A stretch of DNA of 51,099 bases, from assembly GCA_001897995.1 (NCBI GenBank), contig MKRV01000261.1, positions 1 through 51,099 of the forward strand, read 5' to 3'. The DNA is from Alphaproteobacteria bacterium 65-37. Lineage in GTDB: Bacteria > Pseudomonadota > Alphaproteobacteria > Reyranellales > Reyranellaceae. This document shows, piece after piece, positions 7,728 through 16,051 of the stretch (the stretch's first letter is position 1; each line of letters begins with the position of its first letter). A program made the translations under genes and the position numbers. The notes beneath the pieces were generated by a model. That model made no database searches. It was not told the origin of the DNA and saw only the letters and a list, made by a program, of their open reading frames with translations.

Positions 7728-9407
7728 ATGCAAGGTGTCGACACAGTCCTGAATGTCTTGGGCAGCGTTTGCCTGCTGCTCTGGGGCGTACGCATGGTCC
7801 GTACCGGACTGACGCGGGCGTTCGGCGCCGCGCTGCGCCGCGCCATCGGTGCCTGCTCCCGCAACCGATTCACGGCCTTCGCCGGCGGCGTCGGCCTAAC
7901 CGGCATCCTGCAGTCGAGCACCGCAACGGCTCTGCTGCTCGCCTCCTTCGCCGGCCGCGGCCTGATCCCCTTGTCGATCGCACTTGCCGTCATGCTCGGC
8001 GCCAATGTCGGCACAACGCTGACGGCGCAGGTCCTGTCGTTCAATCTCGGCTGGATTTCGCCACTCATGATCGCGGTCGGCGTCATTGCCTTCCTGTCCA
8101 ACAGTTCCGACAAGGCCCGTCACCTCGGCCGCGTCGCGATCGGCCTCGGCCTGATGCTACTGTCGTTGCACCTGCTCGAGGCCGCGGCCGCGCCGCTCAG
8201 GTCGGCGCCGGCCTTTGTCGCCCTGCTGTCGGGCCTGCAGGACGAGTACGTGCTGGCCGCCGTCTTCGCGGCCGCCGCGACTTGGTTCATCCATTCGAGC
8301 CTGTCGACAGTGCTGCTGGTCATGTCCTTCGCGAGCAGCGGCATCATCGAGCCCAAGCTCGGCCTCGCGCTGGTCATCGGTGCCAATATCGGCGGCGCGA
8401 TCGCCCCCTACTTCGACCAGTCGACGACGGATGTGGAAGCTCGCCGCGTGCCGCTGGGCAACCTGATCACAAGGGTAACGATCGGCGTGGCGCTGCTGCC
8501 GTTCCTCGGCCCGATTCATCATTGGCTCGCCTTCGTCGACGCCGCGCCGGCGCGTCTCCTGGTGAATTTCCACACCGCCTTCAGCCTCGTGGCAGCCATC
8601 GTCTTCCTGCCGTTGAACGACCCCCTGGCGGCGCTCTGCCGGCGGCTGGTGCCGGCACGGCCGCAGGCCGAGGATCCAGGCCAGCCGCGCCATCTCGACC
8701 CCAACGTGCTCGACACGCCGGCCGAGGCCCTGGCCTGCGCCATGCGCGAGACCCTCAACCTCGGCGACCGGGTTGCCGACATGCTGCGCCAGACCATGGA
8801 CGCGCTGGAGCACAACGACGCCCGTGCCGTGAAGGCGATCGAGGCCGCCGACAATGCGGTCGACAGCCTCTATGAAGCGATCAAGCTCTACCTGGTCCAG
8901 ACCTCACGCAACGAACTCGGCGAGGAGGACGGCAGGCGCTATGTCGAGATTTTGACCTTCACCACGAACCTCGAGCATGTCGGCGACATCATCGACAAGA
9001 ACCTGATGGAACTCGCCGCCAAGAAGATCAAGAACCGCTACGCCTTCTCGGCCGAGGGCACTGCCGAACTCAGGGCCTTCCATGGCCGGGTGCTGGAAAA
9101 CCTGCGACTGGCCCTCAATGTCTTTACCACCCGTGACATCACCCTAGCCCGCCGCCTGGTGGCCGAAAAGGTCGCCATCCGTGAAGCCGAAGCGCAGGCC
9201 GGTGACAGCCATTTTGCCCGCCTTCGCCAAGGCCGGCCGGAATCGATCGAAACCAGTTCCATCCATATGGACGTGATTCGCGACCTGAAGCGCATCAATG
9301 GCCATTTGGCGTCCGTTGCCTACCCGATTCTCGAGGCCGCCGGCGAACTTGCCGAAACGCGCCTCCGTCCGACGGCACCTGCAACTCAGACCGCTGCTTC
9401 GCATTGA
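7728..9407 (+). CDS. Na+/phosphate cotransporter family protein with C-terminal PhoU domain
   Basis: A 559-residue inner-membrane protein of the Na/Pi (NptA/PNaS) family. Two inverted transport repeats are visible: QSSTATA (62-68) followed by GANVGTT (91-97), and the divergent second repeat HSSLSTV (189-195) followed by GANIGGA (218-224). After about eight to ten membrane segments (to about residue 310) the protein continues into a helical PhoU-like domain (about 340-540). The second repeat lacks the glutamine of QSS. Bacterial members with fused PhoU domains have been linked to phosphate uptake or release. Here it follows the phosphonate cluster, whose hydrolase frees phosphate in the cytoplasm, so a role in handling that phosphate is reasonable but inferred. 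It starts 55 bases after the LysR stop; no Shine-Dalgarno site is obvious. Confidence 0.9.
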   Translation: MQGVDTVLNVLGSVCLLLWGVRMVRTGLTRAFGAALRRAIGACSRNRFTAFAGGVGLTGILQSSTATALLLASFAGRGLIPLSIALAVMLGANVGTTLTAQVLSFNLGWISPLMIAVGVIAFLSNSSDKARHLGRVAIGLGLMLLSLHLLEAAAAPLRSAPAFVALLSGLQDEYVLAAVFAAAATWFIHSSLSTVLLVMSFASSGIIEPKLGLALVIGANIGGAIAPYFDQSTTDVEARRVPLGNLITRVTIGVALLPFLGPIHHWLAFVDAAPARLLVNFHTAFSLVAAIVFLPLNDPLAALCRRLVPARPQAEDPGQPRHLDPNVLDTPAEALACAMRETLNLGDRVADMLRQTMDALEHNDARAVKAIEAADNAVDSLYEAIKLYLVQTSRNELGEEDGRRYVEILTFTTNLEHVGDIIDKNLMELAAKKIKNRYAFSAEGTAELRAFHGRVLENLRLALNVFTTRDITLARRLVAEKVAIREAEAQAGDSHFARLRQGRPESIETSSIHMDVIRDLKRINGHLASVAYPILEAAGELAETRLRPTAPATQTAASH

Positions 9408-9467
9408 CGCTTCCAACCCTCGATTGAGAGGCTTTTCCTCCCGCCCGTCCTGTTCTAAATCGCACAT

Positions 9468-11039
9468 GTGCGCAAACTACTGACAAACGGGCTGGTGCTG
9501 GTCGTAACGGTCGCCCTGGGCCTGGTGGTGGCCGAAACGGCGACCCGGATCGCCGACGACCTGCCGGTCTTCGAGACGGACCTGCCGCCCTCCTACGGCG
9601 GCGGCCTCGGCCGCGACACGACACCCGAACATCTCGACGAGGTGGCCCGTGTCGAAGGCGTGCCACGCGAGTGGTTTTTCGTCCGGCCGCCGCCGCTGCC
9701 CAACAGGCATGCCGTCCCGGAGCAATGGAAAGCGCTCAACCAGGTGATGGTCGAGTGGAGCCGCAAGACGGGTTCGCCGTTCAGGCCGGTCGACATGTTC
9801 AAGGATTGGAATGCCGCCTTCGTCGGCAATCCTTGCGACAAGGAATTCTTCGCCAACCTCCCCGCCGGCCTGTCCGTTTTCGAACCGATCGAGGGCGAAG
9901 CCAATCCGCCCTATCGATTTCCAATCAATGCGACGACACCAGAGCGTCTCGTCACCAACGAGTTCGGCTGGCGCGGCCCTCCCGTCCAGTTTGCGCGCAG
10001 CCCCCGTTCGATCCGTATCGTCTTCGTCGGCGCGTCGACCGTCGCCAATCCGCACACCTTCCCGTACTCCATGCCCGAATGGGTCGGCCACTGGCTCAAC
10101 ATGTGGACGGCCGCCCGTCGGCCCGACATCCGCATCGAGGTCATGAATGCTGCACGCGAGTCGCTGAACTCGACCAGCATCGAAGCCGTTGTCCGCCAGG
10201 AGGTGGCGCCGGTTCGTCCCGATCTCGTCGTCTATTCCGAAGGCGGCAACCAGTTCGAGCTGGACAGCATCGTGCGGAACATGCCGTCAGCGGCCACGCT
10301 GGCTCAGGCAAGGCCTGTCGATGGCCTAACCGGCTGGCTGCGCGCCGCCTCGCGCTATTCCGCGCTGGCCCGTCGCGTGCAGTCGGCGGTCGGCCTGGCC
10401 GGCCTGGCCGAGGGGGCGCGCGAAGTGCCCAAGCCCAACTACGAGATCCATTGGCCGCTAGGTCTCGACGAGAGCGACCCCGACCTCGCCTATCCCGACC
10501 TGCCGCTCAGCCTGAACGTCATCCAGCGCGATCTCGACCGCATCCGCGCCGACCTCGCTGCCGTCGACAGCGAATTCGCCATCACGTCCTTCATCTGGGC
10601 GGTCAAGGACGGCATGATCGTGGACCCCATCCGGAACAAGGTCCTGTGGGAGGATCTCAACGTGCGCCGCTACCCGTATCGCTATCGCGATCTCGAGCGG
10701 CTGGCCGCCTTCCAGAACCGCCTGCTCGCCAAGTACGCCGCCACGCACGGCCTGCCGTTCATCGACGTGGCCGGCCGCATGCCCTTCGATTCCGACCTCT
10801 TCGCCGATGCCGTCCATGAAACCGAGTCCGGCGGGCAGCTGAAGGCCTGGGTGATCCTGCAGCAGCTCGTGCAGATCATCGAGCAGCGGTTGGCCAGCGG
10901 CGTCTGGCCCAAGCCCTTGCCTGTGCCGCCGATGGGCGACGTGCATCCGGCCTTCGTGAAGAAGCCCTGGCATATTCCTGTCGACTGCAAGCCCGGCAAG
11001 CCAGTCGACAGCGCCAAGACCTCCGGCATCAAACCTTGA
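9468..11039 (+). CDS. Membrane-anchored SGNH/GDSL-like hydrolase
   Basis: A 523-residue protein with one N-terminal hydrophobic segment (about residues 5-25), then a domain reading as a divergent SGNH hydrolase. Candidate motifs are IVFVGAST near 184-191 (block I, S190, with GAS in place of GDS), YSEGGNQF near 256-263 (block III, GGNQ in place of GxND), and DAVHETESG at 447-455 (block V, D447/H450). About 150 residues precede the hydrolase motifs, longer than usual. Such proteins are esterases or acetyltransferases acting on glycans or lipids at the cell surface; nothing identifies the substrate. It begins with GTG, since the overlapping ATG at 9466 stops after five codons. Its 3' end overlaps the convergent DMGDH-like gene by 11 bases. 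Confidence 0.7.
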   Translation: MRKLLTNGLVLVVTVALGLVVAETATRIADDLPVFETDLPPSYGGGLGRDTTPEHLDEVARVEGVPREWFFVRPPPLPNRHAVPEQWKALNQVMVEWSRKTGSPFRPVDMFKDWNAAFVGNPCDKEFFANLPAGLSVFEPIEGEANPPYRFPINATTPERLVTNEFGWRGPPVQFARSPRSIRIVFVGASTVANPHTFPYSMPEWVGHWLNMWTAARRPDIRIEVMNAARESLNSTSIEAVVRQEVAPVRPDLVVYSEGGNQFELDSIVRNMPSAATLAQARPVDGLTGWLRAASRYSALARRVQSAVGLAGLAEGAREVPKPNYEIHWPLGLDESDPDLAYPDLPLSLNVIQRDLDRIRADLAAVDSEFAITSFIWAVKDGMIVDPIRNKVLWEDLNVRRYPYRYRDLERLAAFQNRLLAKYAATHGLPFIDVAGRMPFDSDLFADAVHETESGGQLKAWVILQQLVQIIEQRLASGVWPKPLPVPPMGDVHPAFVKKPWHIPVDCKPGKPVDSAKTSGIKP

Positions 11040-13479
11040 TGCGCGCGCCTTGCGGATCGTAGGGCGCCCGTAGCGAGACTTTCGCGGCCAGGCGATTGCC
11101 GGCCAGGTCGACCTCGAAGCGACCTGCGAGCCATGCGGCATCGATCGCCTCGCCGTCCACGCGCTTCACGTAGCCCAGGCCCACCGCCGCGCCGATCGTG
11201 TGACCGTAGGCGGCCGACGTCAGATCGCCCACCGCCTTGCCGTCGCGCAGCAATGCCTCGCCGCCCCACAACAAAGGCTCGCCATCCTCGAGCACGATGG
11301 ACACCAGGCGCCTGGCAAGTGGCTTGGCTTTCGCCTCGAGCAGCGCCTTCTGACCGATGAAGCCGCCGGGCTTGTCGAGTTTGACGGCCCAACCAAGCCC
11401 CGCCTGGAACGGCGTATCGTCCGGCGTCAGTTCGCGGCCCCAGGCGCGATAGCCCTTCTCCAGCCGCAATCCTTCGATGGCGTAATAGCCGGCATCGCGC
11501 AGGCCGAATTCCTCCCCGGCCGCGTGCAGGGTCTCGAACACCGTCGCGGCGAATTCGACGGGCACATAGAGTTCCCAGCCCAGCTCGCCCATGTAGGTGC
11601 GCCGCGCCGCCAGGACCGTGGCATAGCCCACGCTGATCTCCTGGATCGCCGCGAAGGGAAAACTGTCGTTCGAGAAGTCGGCGCTGCTCACCTTCTGCAG
11701 CAAAGCCCGGCTCCTGGGCCCCATTACCGAGAGCACCGTCCAGGCCGAGGTCACATCGGTCAGCACGGCGTGCGCATCGGACGGAAGATTGCGTCCCAGC
11801 CAATCCATGTCGCGGGTCGGCTGGGCCGAGCCAGTGACGATCAGGAACTTGTCGCGAGCAAGGCGCGCCACCGTGAAGTCGCTCTCGAAGGTGCCTCGAG
11901 CGTTCAGTACGCCGGTATAGGCGGTACGTCCCACCGGCAACGCCACATCGTTGGCGCAGAGCTGCTGCAGCGCCTTCTCGGCATCGCGTCCCTGGACCAG
12001 GATCTTGCCGAACGACGTCTCGTCGGCCACCGTGACGCCTTCGCGCGTCGCGCGATGCTCGGCCGCAACGGCGTCGAACCACGCACCGCGGCCCCAGCCG
12101 TAGGTCATCTCGGGCGTCTTGCCGAGGCCGGCGAACCAGTTGGGACGCTCCCAGCCCATCTTGTTGCCGAACCACGCGCCCCGCGCCTTCAGGCGATCGT
12201 AGAGCGGTGACCGGCGGAACGGCCGGCCGCTCTCCTGCTCGCGCTGCGGCCAGGACATCTTGTAATGCAGGCCGAGCGTTTCGGAGACGCGCGCCCGCAG
12301 CCAGGCGTCGTTGCCGTGGAAGCCTGCGAAGCGGCGAATATCGACCGGCCAGAGATCCATGGTCGGCTCGCCGGCGACGATCCATTCGGCCAGCGCCATG
12401 CCGGCACCGCCCGAACTCGCAATCCCCATGGAGTTGAAGCCGGCACCCACGAAGAAACCGCGCACCTGCGGCGCCTCGCCCAGAATGTAGTTCAGGTCCG
12501 GCGTGAAGCTTTCCGGCCCGTTCATGAAGGTCTTGATGCCGGTCTTCTCCAGCGACGGCACGCGGATCAACGCATTGTCCATCAGGATCTGGAACTGGTC
12601 CCAGTCGTCCGGCAGCATGCCGAACTCGAAATCGTCGGGGATGACATCCTTGTTCCAGGGCTTAGCCTCGGGCTCGAAGCCGCCCATCAGCAGGCCGCCG
12701 ACTTCTTCCTTGAAGTAGATGTAGCCATCGGGATCGCGCATCACCGGCAGGTCGCGCGGCACGCCCTCCATCTTCTCGGTGACGATGTACATGTGCTCGC
12801 AGGAATAGAGCGGCACGGTGACACCGACCTTGCGGCCGAGCTGGCGCGCCCACTGGCCTGCACAGTTGACGACGATCTCGGCCTTGATCGCCCCGTCCGT
12901 CGTCTGCACGCCGGTGACCCGGCCGTCCTTGGTGTCGATGCCGGTGACGCGCACTTTCTCGAAGATGCGCACGCCGCCATTGCGTGCGCCTTTCGCCAGC
13001 GCCTGGGTGATGTCCGCCGGATTGGCCTTGCCGTCGCCCGGCAGCCATACGGCCCCCACCAGGTCGTCGGTGCGCATGATCTGGTATTTCTCGCCGGCCT
13101 GCTGAGGAGTCAACGGCTCGCAGTCCACGCCCTGGGCATTGGCCATGGCGGCGGAGCGGCGCAGCAGCACCATGCGCTCCTCGGTGCGCGCTACCGACAG
13201 CGAGCCGCATTGCTTCCAGCCGGTGGCCAGCCCGGTTTCCGCCTCGAGCTTGGAATAAAGCTCGGTGCTGTAGCGGATCAGGCGCGTCAGATTCTGGTAG
13301 CTGCGCAACTGCCCGACCAGCCCGGCCGCATGCCAGGTCGTGCCGCCGCTCAGCCGTCCCTGCTCCAGCAGCACGACGTCCTTCCAGCCGAGCTTGGCGA
13401 GATGATAGGCCGTCGAACAGCCCATGATGCCGCCGCCGACGATGACGACACGGGCCTGGGTCGGGAAGGTCGGCGCCAT
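11029..13479 (-). CDS. FAD-dependent dimethylglycine/sarcosine dehydrogenase-like protein (FAD + GcvT domains)
   Basis: An 816-residue flavoprotein with the two-part layout of dimethylglycine and sarcosine dehydrogenases. An N-terminal DAO-type FAD domain (VVIVGGGIMGCSTAYHLAKLG, residues 11-31) carries GGTTWHAAGLVG, in which H50 matches the histidine that binds FAD covalently in this family. The C-terminal half (about 400-816) is a folate-binding GcvT/aminomethyltransferase-like domain (LQGRDAEKALQ-like LVQGRDAEKAL, GELGWELYVP, GLRLEKGYRAWG). Relatives oxidatively demethylate N-methyl amino acids and pass the one-carbon unit to tetrahydrofolate. The ATG at 13479 overlaps the stop of the Fe-alcohol dehydrogenase gene as TGATG, so translation is probably coupled; a GTG one codon upstream is possible. 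It is the last gene of the eight-gene operon. The exact N-methyl substrate is unknown. Confidence 0.88.
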   Translation of the reverse strand: MAPTFPTQARVVIVGGGIMGCSTAYHLAKLGWKDVVLLEQGRLSGGTTWHAAGLVGQLRSYQNLTRLIRYSTELYSKLEAETGLATGWKQCGSLSVARTEERMVLLRRSAAMANAQGVDCEPLTPQQAGEKYQIMRTDDLVGAVWLPGDGKANPADITQALAKGARNGGVRIFEKVRVTGIDTKDGRVTGVQTTDGAIKAEIVVNCAGQWARQLGRKVGVTVPLYSCEHMYIVTEKMEGVPRDLPVMRDPDGYIYFKEEVGGLLMGGFEPEAKPWNKDVIPDDFEFGMLPDDWDQFQILMDNALIRVPSLEKTGIKTFMNGPESFTPDLNYILGEAPQVRGFFVGAGFNSMGIASSGGAGMALAEWIVAGEPTMDLWPVDIRRFAGFHGNDAWLRARVSETLGLHYKMSWPQREQESGRPFRRSPLYDRLKARGAWFGNKMGWERPNWFAGLGKTPEMTYGWGRGAWFDAVAAEHRATREGVTVADETSFGKILVQGRDAEKALQQLCANDVALPVGRTAYTGVLNARGTFESDFTVARLARDKFLIVTGSAQPTRDMDWLGRNLPSDAHAVLTDVTSAWTVLSVMGPRSRALLQKVSSADFSNDSFPFAAIQEISVGYATVLAARRTYMGELGWELYVPVEFAATVFETLHAAGEEFGLRDAGYYAIEGLRLEKGYRAWGRELTPDDTPFQAGLGWAVKLDKPGGFIGQKALLEAKAKPLARRLVSIVLEDGEPLLWGGEALLRDGKAVGDLTSAAYGHTIGAAVGLGYVKRVDGEAIDAAWLAGRFEVDLAGNRLAAKVSLRAPYDPQGARIKV

Positions 13480-14639
13480 CACAACCGCCCTGCGACGGCG
13501 GCTTCGTACATCTTGCGCATCTCGGGGACACCTGCCTTGACCGGATTGCCGCCGGCGGTCGGATCGACCGCGGCCATTTCGGCGAACTTGTCGACATGTT
13601 CGGTCTTCACGCCGATTTCCGCCAGCGTATGGGGAATGCCCACCTCACGGCGGAGATCGAGGACCCACTGCATGAAGCCGTCGAAGGTCGGCGTGCGCAG
13701 GCCGAGCCAGCGCGAGAGCCGCACGATCTTGTCCTCGATCGCCGGTCGATTGAACTGCACGACGTAGGGCATGGCCACGGCGTTGGTAAGGCCGTGATGC
13801 GTGTCGAGCACGGCGCCGATGGGATGCGACAGCGAATGGATGGCGCCCAGCCCTTTCTGGAAAGCCGTCGAGCCCATTTGCGAGGCTGCCAGCATATGGC
13901 CCCGCGCCTCGAGATCCCGCCCGTCCTTGACGGCACGCGCCAGGTTCTCCTTCACGAGGCGCATGCCTTCGACCGCGATCCCCTCGGCATAGGGGTGGTA
14001 GCCCGGCGCGCAGTAGGCCTCGAAGCAATGGATGAACGCGTCCATGCCGGTGCCGGCCGTCAGCTTGGCCGGCAGGCCGACCGTCAGCTCGGGGTCGGCG
14101 ATCACGATCTGCGGCATCATCTTGGGGTGAAAGATCACCTTCTTGGTGTGCGTCTGCTCGTTGGTGATCACCGAGGCGCGACCGGTTTCCGAGCCGGTGC
14201 CGGCGGTGGTCGGCACGGCGATCGAGGGATAGATCCCCGCCGGATTGGCACGCGTCCACCAGTCGCCGATATCCTCGAAATCCCACAGCGGCCGCGTCTG
14301 ACCGGCCATGAAGGCAACCGCCTTGGCCGCGTCGATGCCCGATCCGCCGCCCCAGGCGATCACGCCGTCATGCTTGCCGGCGCGCAGCACGCGCACGCCT
14401 GCCTCGACATTGGCCGCCACCGGATTGGGCTTCACGTCGCTGAACAACGCGACCTCGAGGCCGGCCTTGCGCAGCGCCACCATGGCATCGGCGATCATCG
14501 GCAGTCGCGCCAGACCGGGATCGGTGACCAGCAACGGCCGTCGCAGCCCGACGGCCTTGCAGGCGTCGGGCAGCTCGCGGATGCGACCGGCGCCGAAACG
14601 AATCGAGGTCGGGAAGTTCCAGTTGCCGACGAGAGACAT
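13479..14639 (-). CDS. Iron-containing alcohol dehydrogenase
   Basis: A group III (Fe-dependent) alcohol dehydrogenase of 386 residues. The nucleotide-binding motif GGGSGIDAAKAVA lies at 98-110, and VPTTAGTGSETG at 143-154. The metal ligands can be assigned by their standard spacing: D200 and H204 in GMDAFIHCFEAY, H268 in AIHSLSHPIG, and H282 in LDTHHG. The start at 14639 is preferred over a longer frame to 14708 because it yields the usual N-terminus (SLVGNWNFPTSIRFGAG) and overlaps the stop of the glutamine synthetase-like gene as TGATG. Such enzymes interconvert an alcohol and an aldehyde, or a 4-hydroxy acid and semialdehyde, with NAD(H). Its place between a glutamyl-amide ligase and a DMGDH-like enzyme suggests that it oxidises an amino-alcohol derivative, but this is inference. 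Confidence 0.93.
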   Translation of the reverse strand: MSLVGNWNFPTSIRFGAGRIRELPDACKAVGLRRPLLVTDPGLARLPMIADAMVALRKAGLEVALFSDVKPNPVAANVEAGVRVLRAGKHDGVIAWGGGSGIDAAKAVAFMAGQTRPLWDFEDIGDWWTRANPAGIYPSIAVPTTAGTGSETGRASVITNEQTHTKKVIFHPKMMPQIVIADPELTVGLPAKLTAGTGMDAFIHCFEAYCAPGYHPYAEGIAVEGMRLVKENLARAVKDGRDLEARGHMLAASQMGSTAFQKGLGAIHSLSHPIGAVLDTHHGLTNAVAMPYVVQFNRPAIEDKIVRLSRWLGLRTPTFDGFMQWVLDLRREVGIPHTLAEIGVKTEHVDKFAEMAAVDPTAGGNPVKAGVPEMRKMYEAAVAGRL

Positions 14640-16003
14640 CAGATGATTTCCATGTAGCGGTCGAGTTCCCATTCCGTGATGGCCTTGCGGAACTCCCGCT
14701 CCTCCCATTCACGTGTTGCAGAATAATGATCGACGAAGGCGTCACCGAACAGGTCGCGCCCGGCCTTCGACGCCTTCAGCCGACCCGCGGCTTCCATCAG
14801 GCTGCGGGGCAACTGCGCCTTGGCCGGATGTTTCTTCTCGTAGGAATTGCCCTGAACCGGCTCTCCGGGATCGATCTCGTTCTCGATACCCCACAGGCCC
14901 GAGCCGATGGCAGCGGCCAGCGCCAGGTAGGGATTGGCGTCGGCGGCGGCGACGCGATACTCGACCCGCGTCGACTTGGCCGAGCCGGGAATGACGCGCA
15001 GCGATGTCGTGCGGTTCTCGACGCCCCAGCTCGAAACGGTCGGCGCCCAGAAACCCGGGATAAGTCGCCGGTAGGAGTTCACGTTGGAGGCAACCATGCC
15101 CAGCAGCTCGGGCATCAGCGCCGCCTGGCCGCCGACGAAATGGCGCATGGTCGGGCTCATGCGATGTGGGGCCTTCTCGTCGTAGAAGACCGGCTTGCCG
15201 CCCTTCCACAGCGACATGTGCATGTGGCCACCGCAGCCCGGCCAGTCCTTCGACCACTTGGCCATGAAGGTGGCGAGCCAGCCCTGCTTCTGCGCCAGCA
15301 CCTTGGTGAAGAGCTTGAAAAGTGCCGCCTTGTCAGTGGCCGCCAGCGCCTCGTCGACGCGCAAAGCCGCCTCGAGCACGCCAGCGCCGGTTTCCGTGTG
15401 CAGGCCCTCGATGCCCATATCCATGGTCTCGCACATGGCGAGCAGGTCCTTGTACCAGTCGCTCAGCACCGAGTTGCGCAGCACCGAGTAGCCGAAGAAG
15501 CCCGGTGAGATCGGCTTCAGGTTCTTGTAGCCCTTCTCTCGGATCGACTCGGGCGTCTCGGCGAAGACGAAGAACTCGTATTCGAACCCGACCCGGACCT
15601 CGAAGCCGAGCTTCTTCGCTCGCGCGAGCACGCGGCGCAGCACGCCGCGTGGGCAAATCTCCTCGGCGCGGTCCACGAACTCGCAGAGGAACATCAGGTT
15701 GCCGGGTTCGGTCGCGATCTCGCGGCAGCTCTCGGGCAGGATGCGCACCATGGCGTCGGGATAGGCGGTGTGCCAGCCGGTATAGGTGACATTGTCGTAG
15801 AGCTGGTCGTTGATGTCCCAGCCCAGCACCACGTCGCAGAAGCCGAAGCCGCCTTCCAGCGCCCCGTTGAACTTGTCGACATGCAGGTACTTGCCGCGCA
15901 GGACGCCGTCGATGTCGTGGACACCCACCTTGACGTGGCTCAGGCCGCGTTGCTTCACGATCTTGCGCGCGTCGGCAGCAGTCTTGACCTGGCGCGGTTC
16001 CAT
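14639..16003 (-). CDS. Glutamine synthetase family ligase (likely gamma-glutamyl-amine type)
   Basis: A 454-residue member of the glutamine synthetase family with a complete catalytic core: metal ligands in GFEYEFFVF (E141, E143), TETGAGVLEAAL (E204, E211), the GCGGHMHMSLW loop (H260, H262) and ENRTTSLRV with VEYRV downstream. It lacks the N-terminal sequence expected of housekeeping GlnA (VHDIDGVLRGKYLHVDKF is instead typical of PuuA/IpuC/GlnA-like gamma-glutamylamide synthetases). Those enzymes join glutamate to an amine other than ammonia, at ATP cost, as the first step of amine breakdown. GGGGAGGATGA immediately before the ATG is a strong ribosome site. It sits between TRAP transporter genes and a TGATG-overlapping alcohol dehydrogenase gene, which supports a catabolic rather than nitrogen-assimilation role. 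The amine is unknown. Confidence 0.88.
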   Translation of the reverse strand: MEPRQVKTAADARKIVKQRGLSHVKVGVHDIDGVLRGKYLHVDKFNGALEGGFGFCDVVLGWDINDQLYDNVTYTGWHTAYPDAMVRILPESCREIATEPGNLMFLCEFVDRAEEICPRGVLRRVLARAKKLGFEVRVGFEYEFFVFAETPESIREKGYKNLKPISPGFFGYSVLRNSVLSDWYKDLLAMCETMDMGIEGLHTETGAGVLEAALRVDEALAATDKAALFKLFTKVLAQKQGWLATFMAKWSKDWPGCGGHMHMSLWKGGKPVFYDEKAPHRMSPTMRHFVGGQAALMPELLGMVASNVNSYRRLIPGFWAPTVSSWGVENRTTSLRVIPGSAKSTRVEYRVAAADANPYLALAAAIGSGLWGIENEIDPGEPVQGNSYEKKHPAKAQLPRSLMEAAGRLKASKAGRDLFGDAFVDHYSATREWEEREFRKAITEWELDRYMEII

Positions 16004-16051
16004 TCATCCTCCCCCGAGACGTCCAGACTCGGGAGTTTGGCAGAGGCCGAT

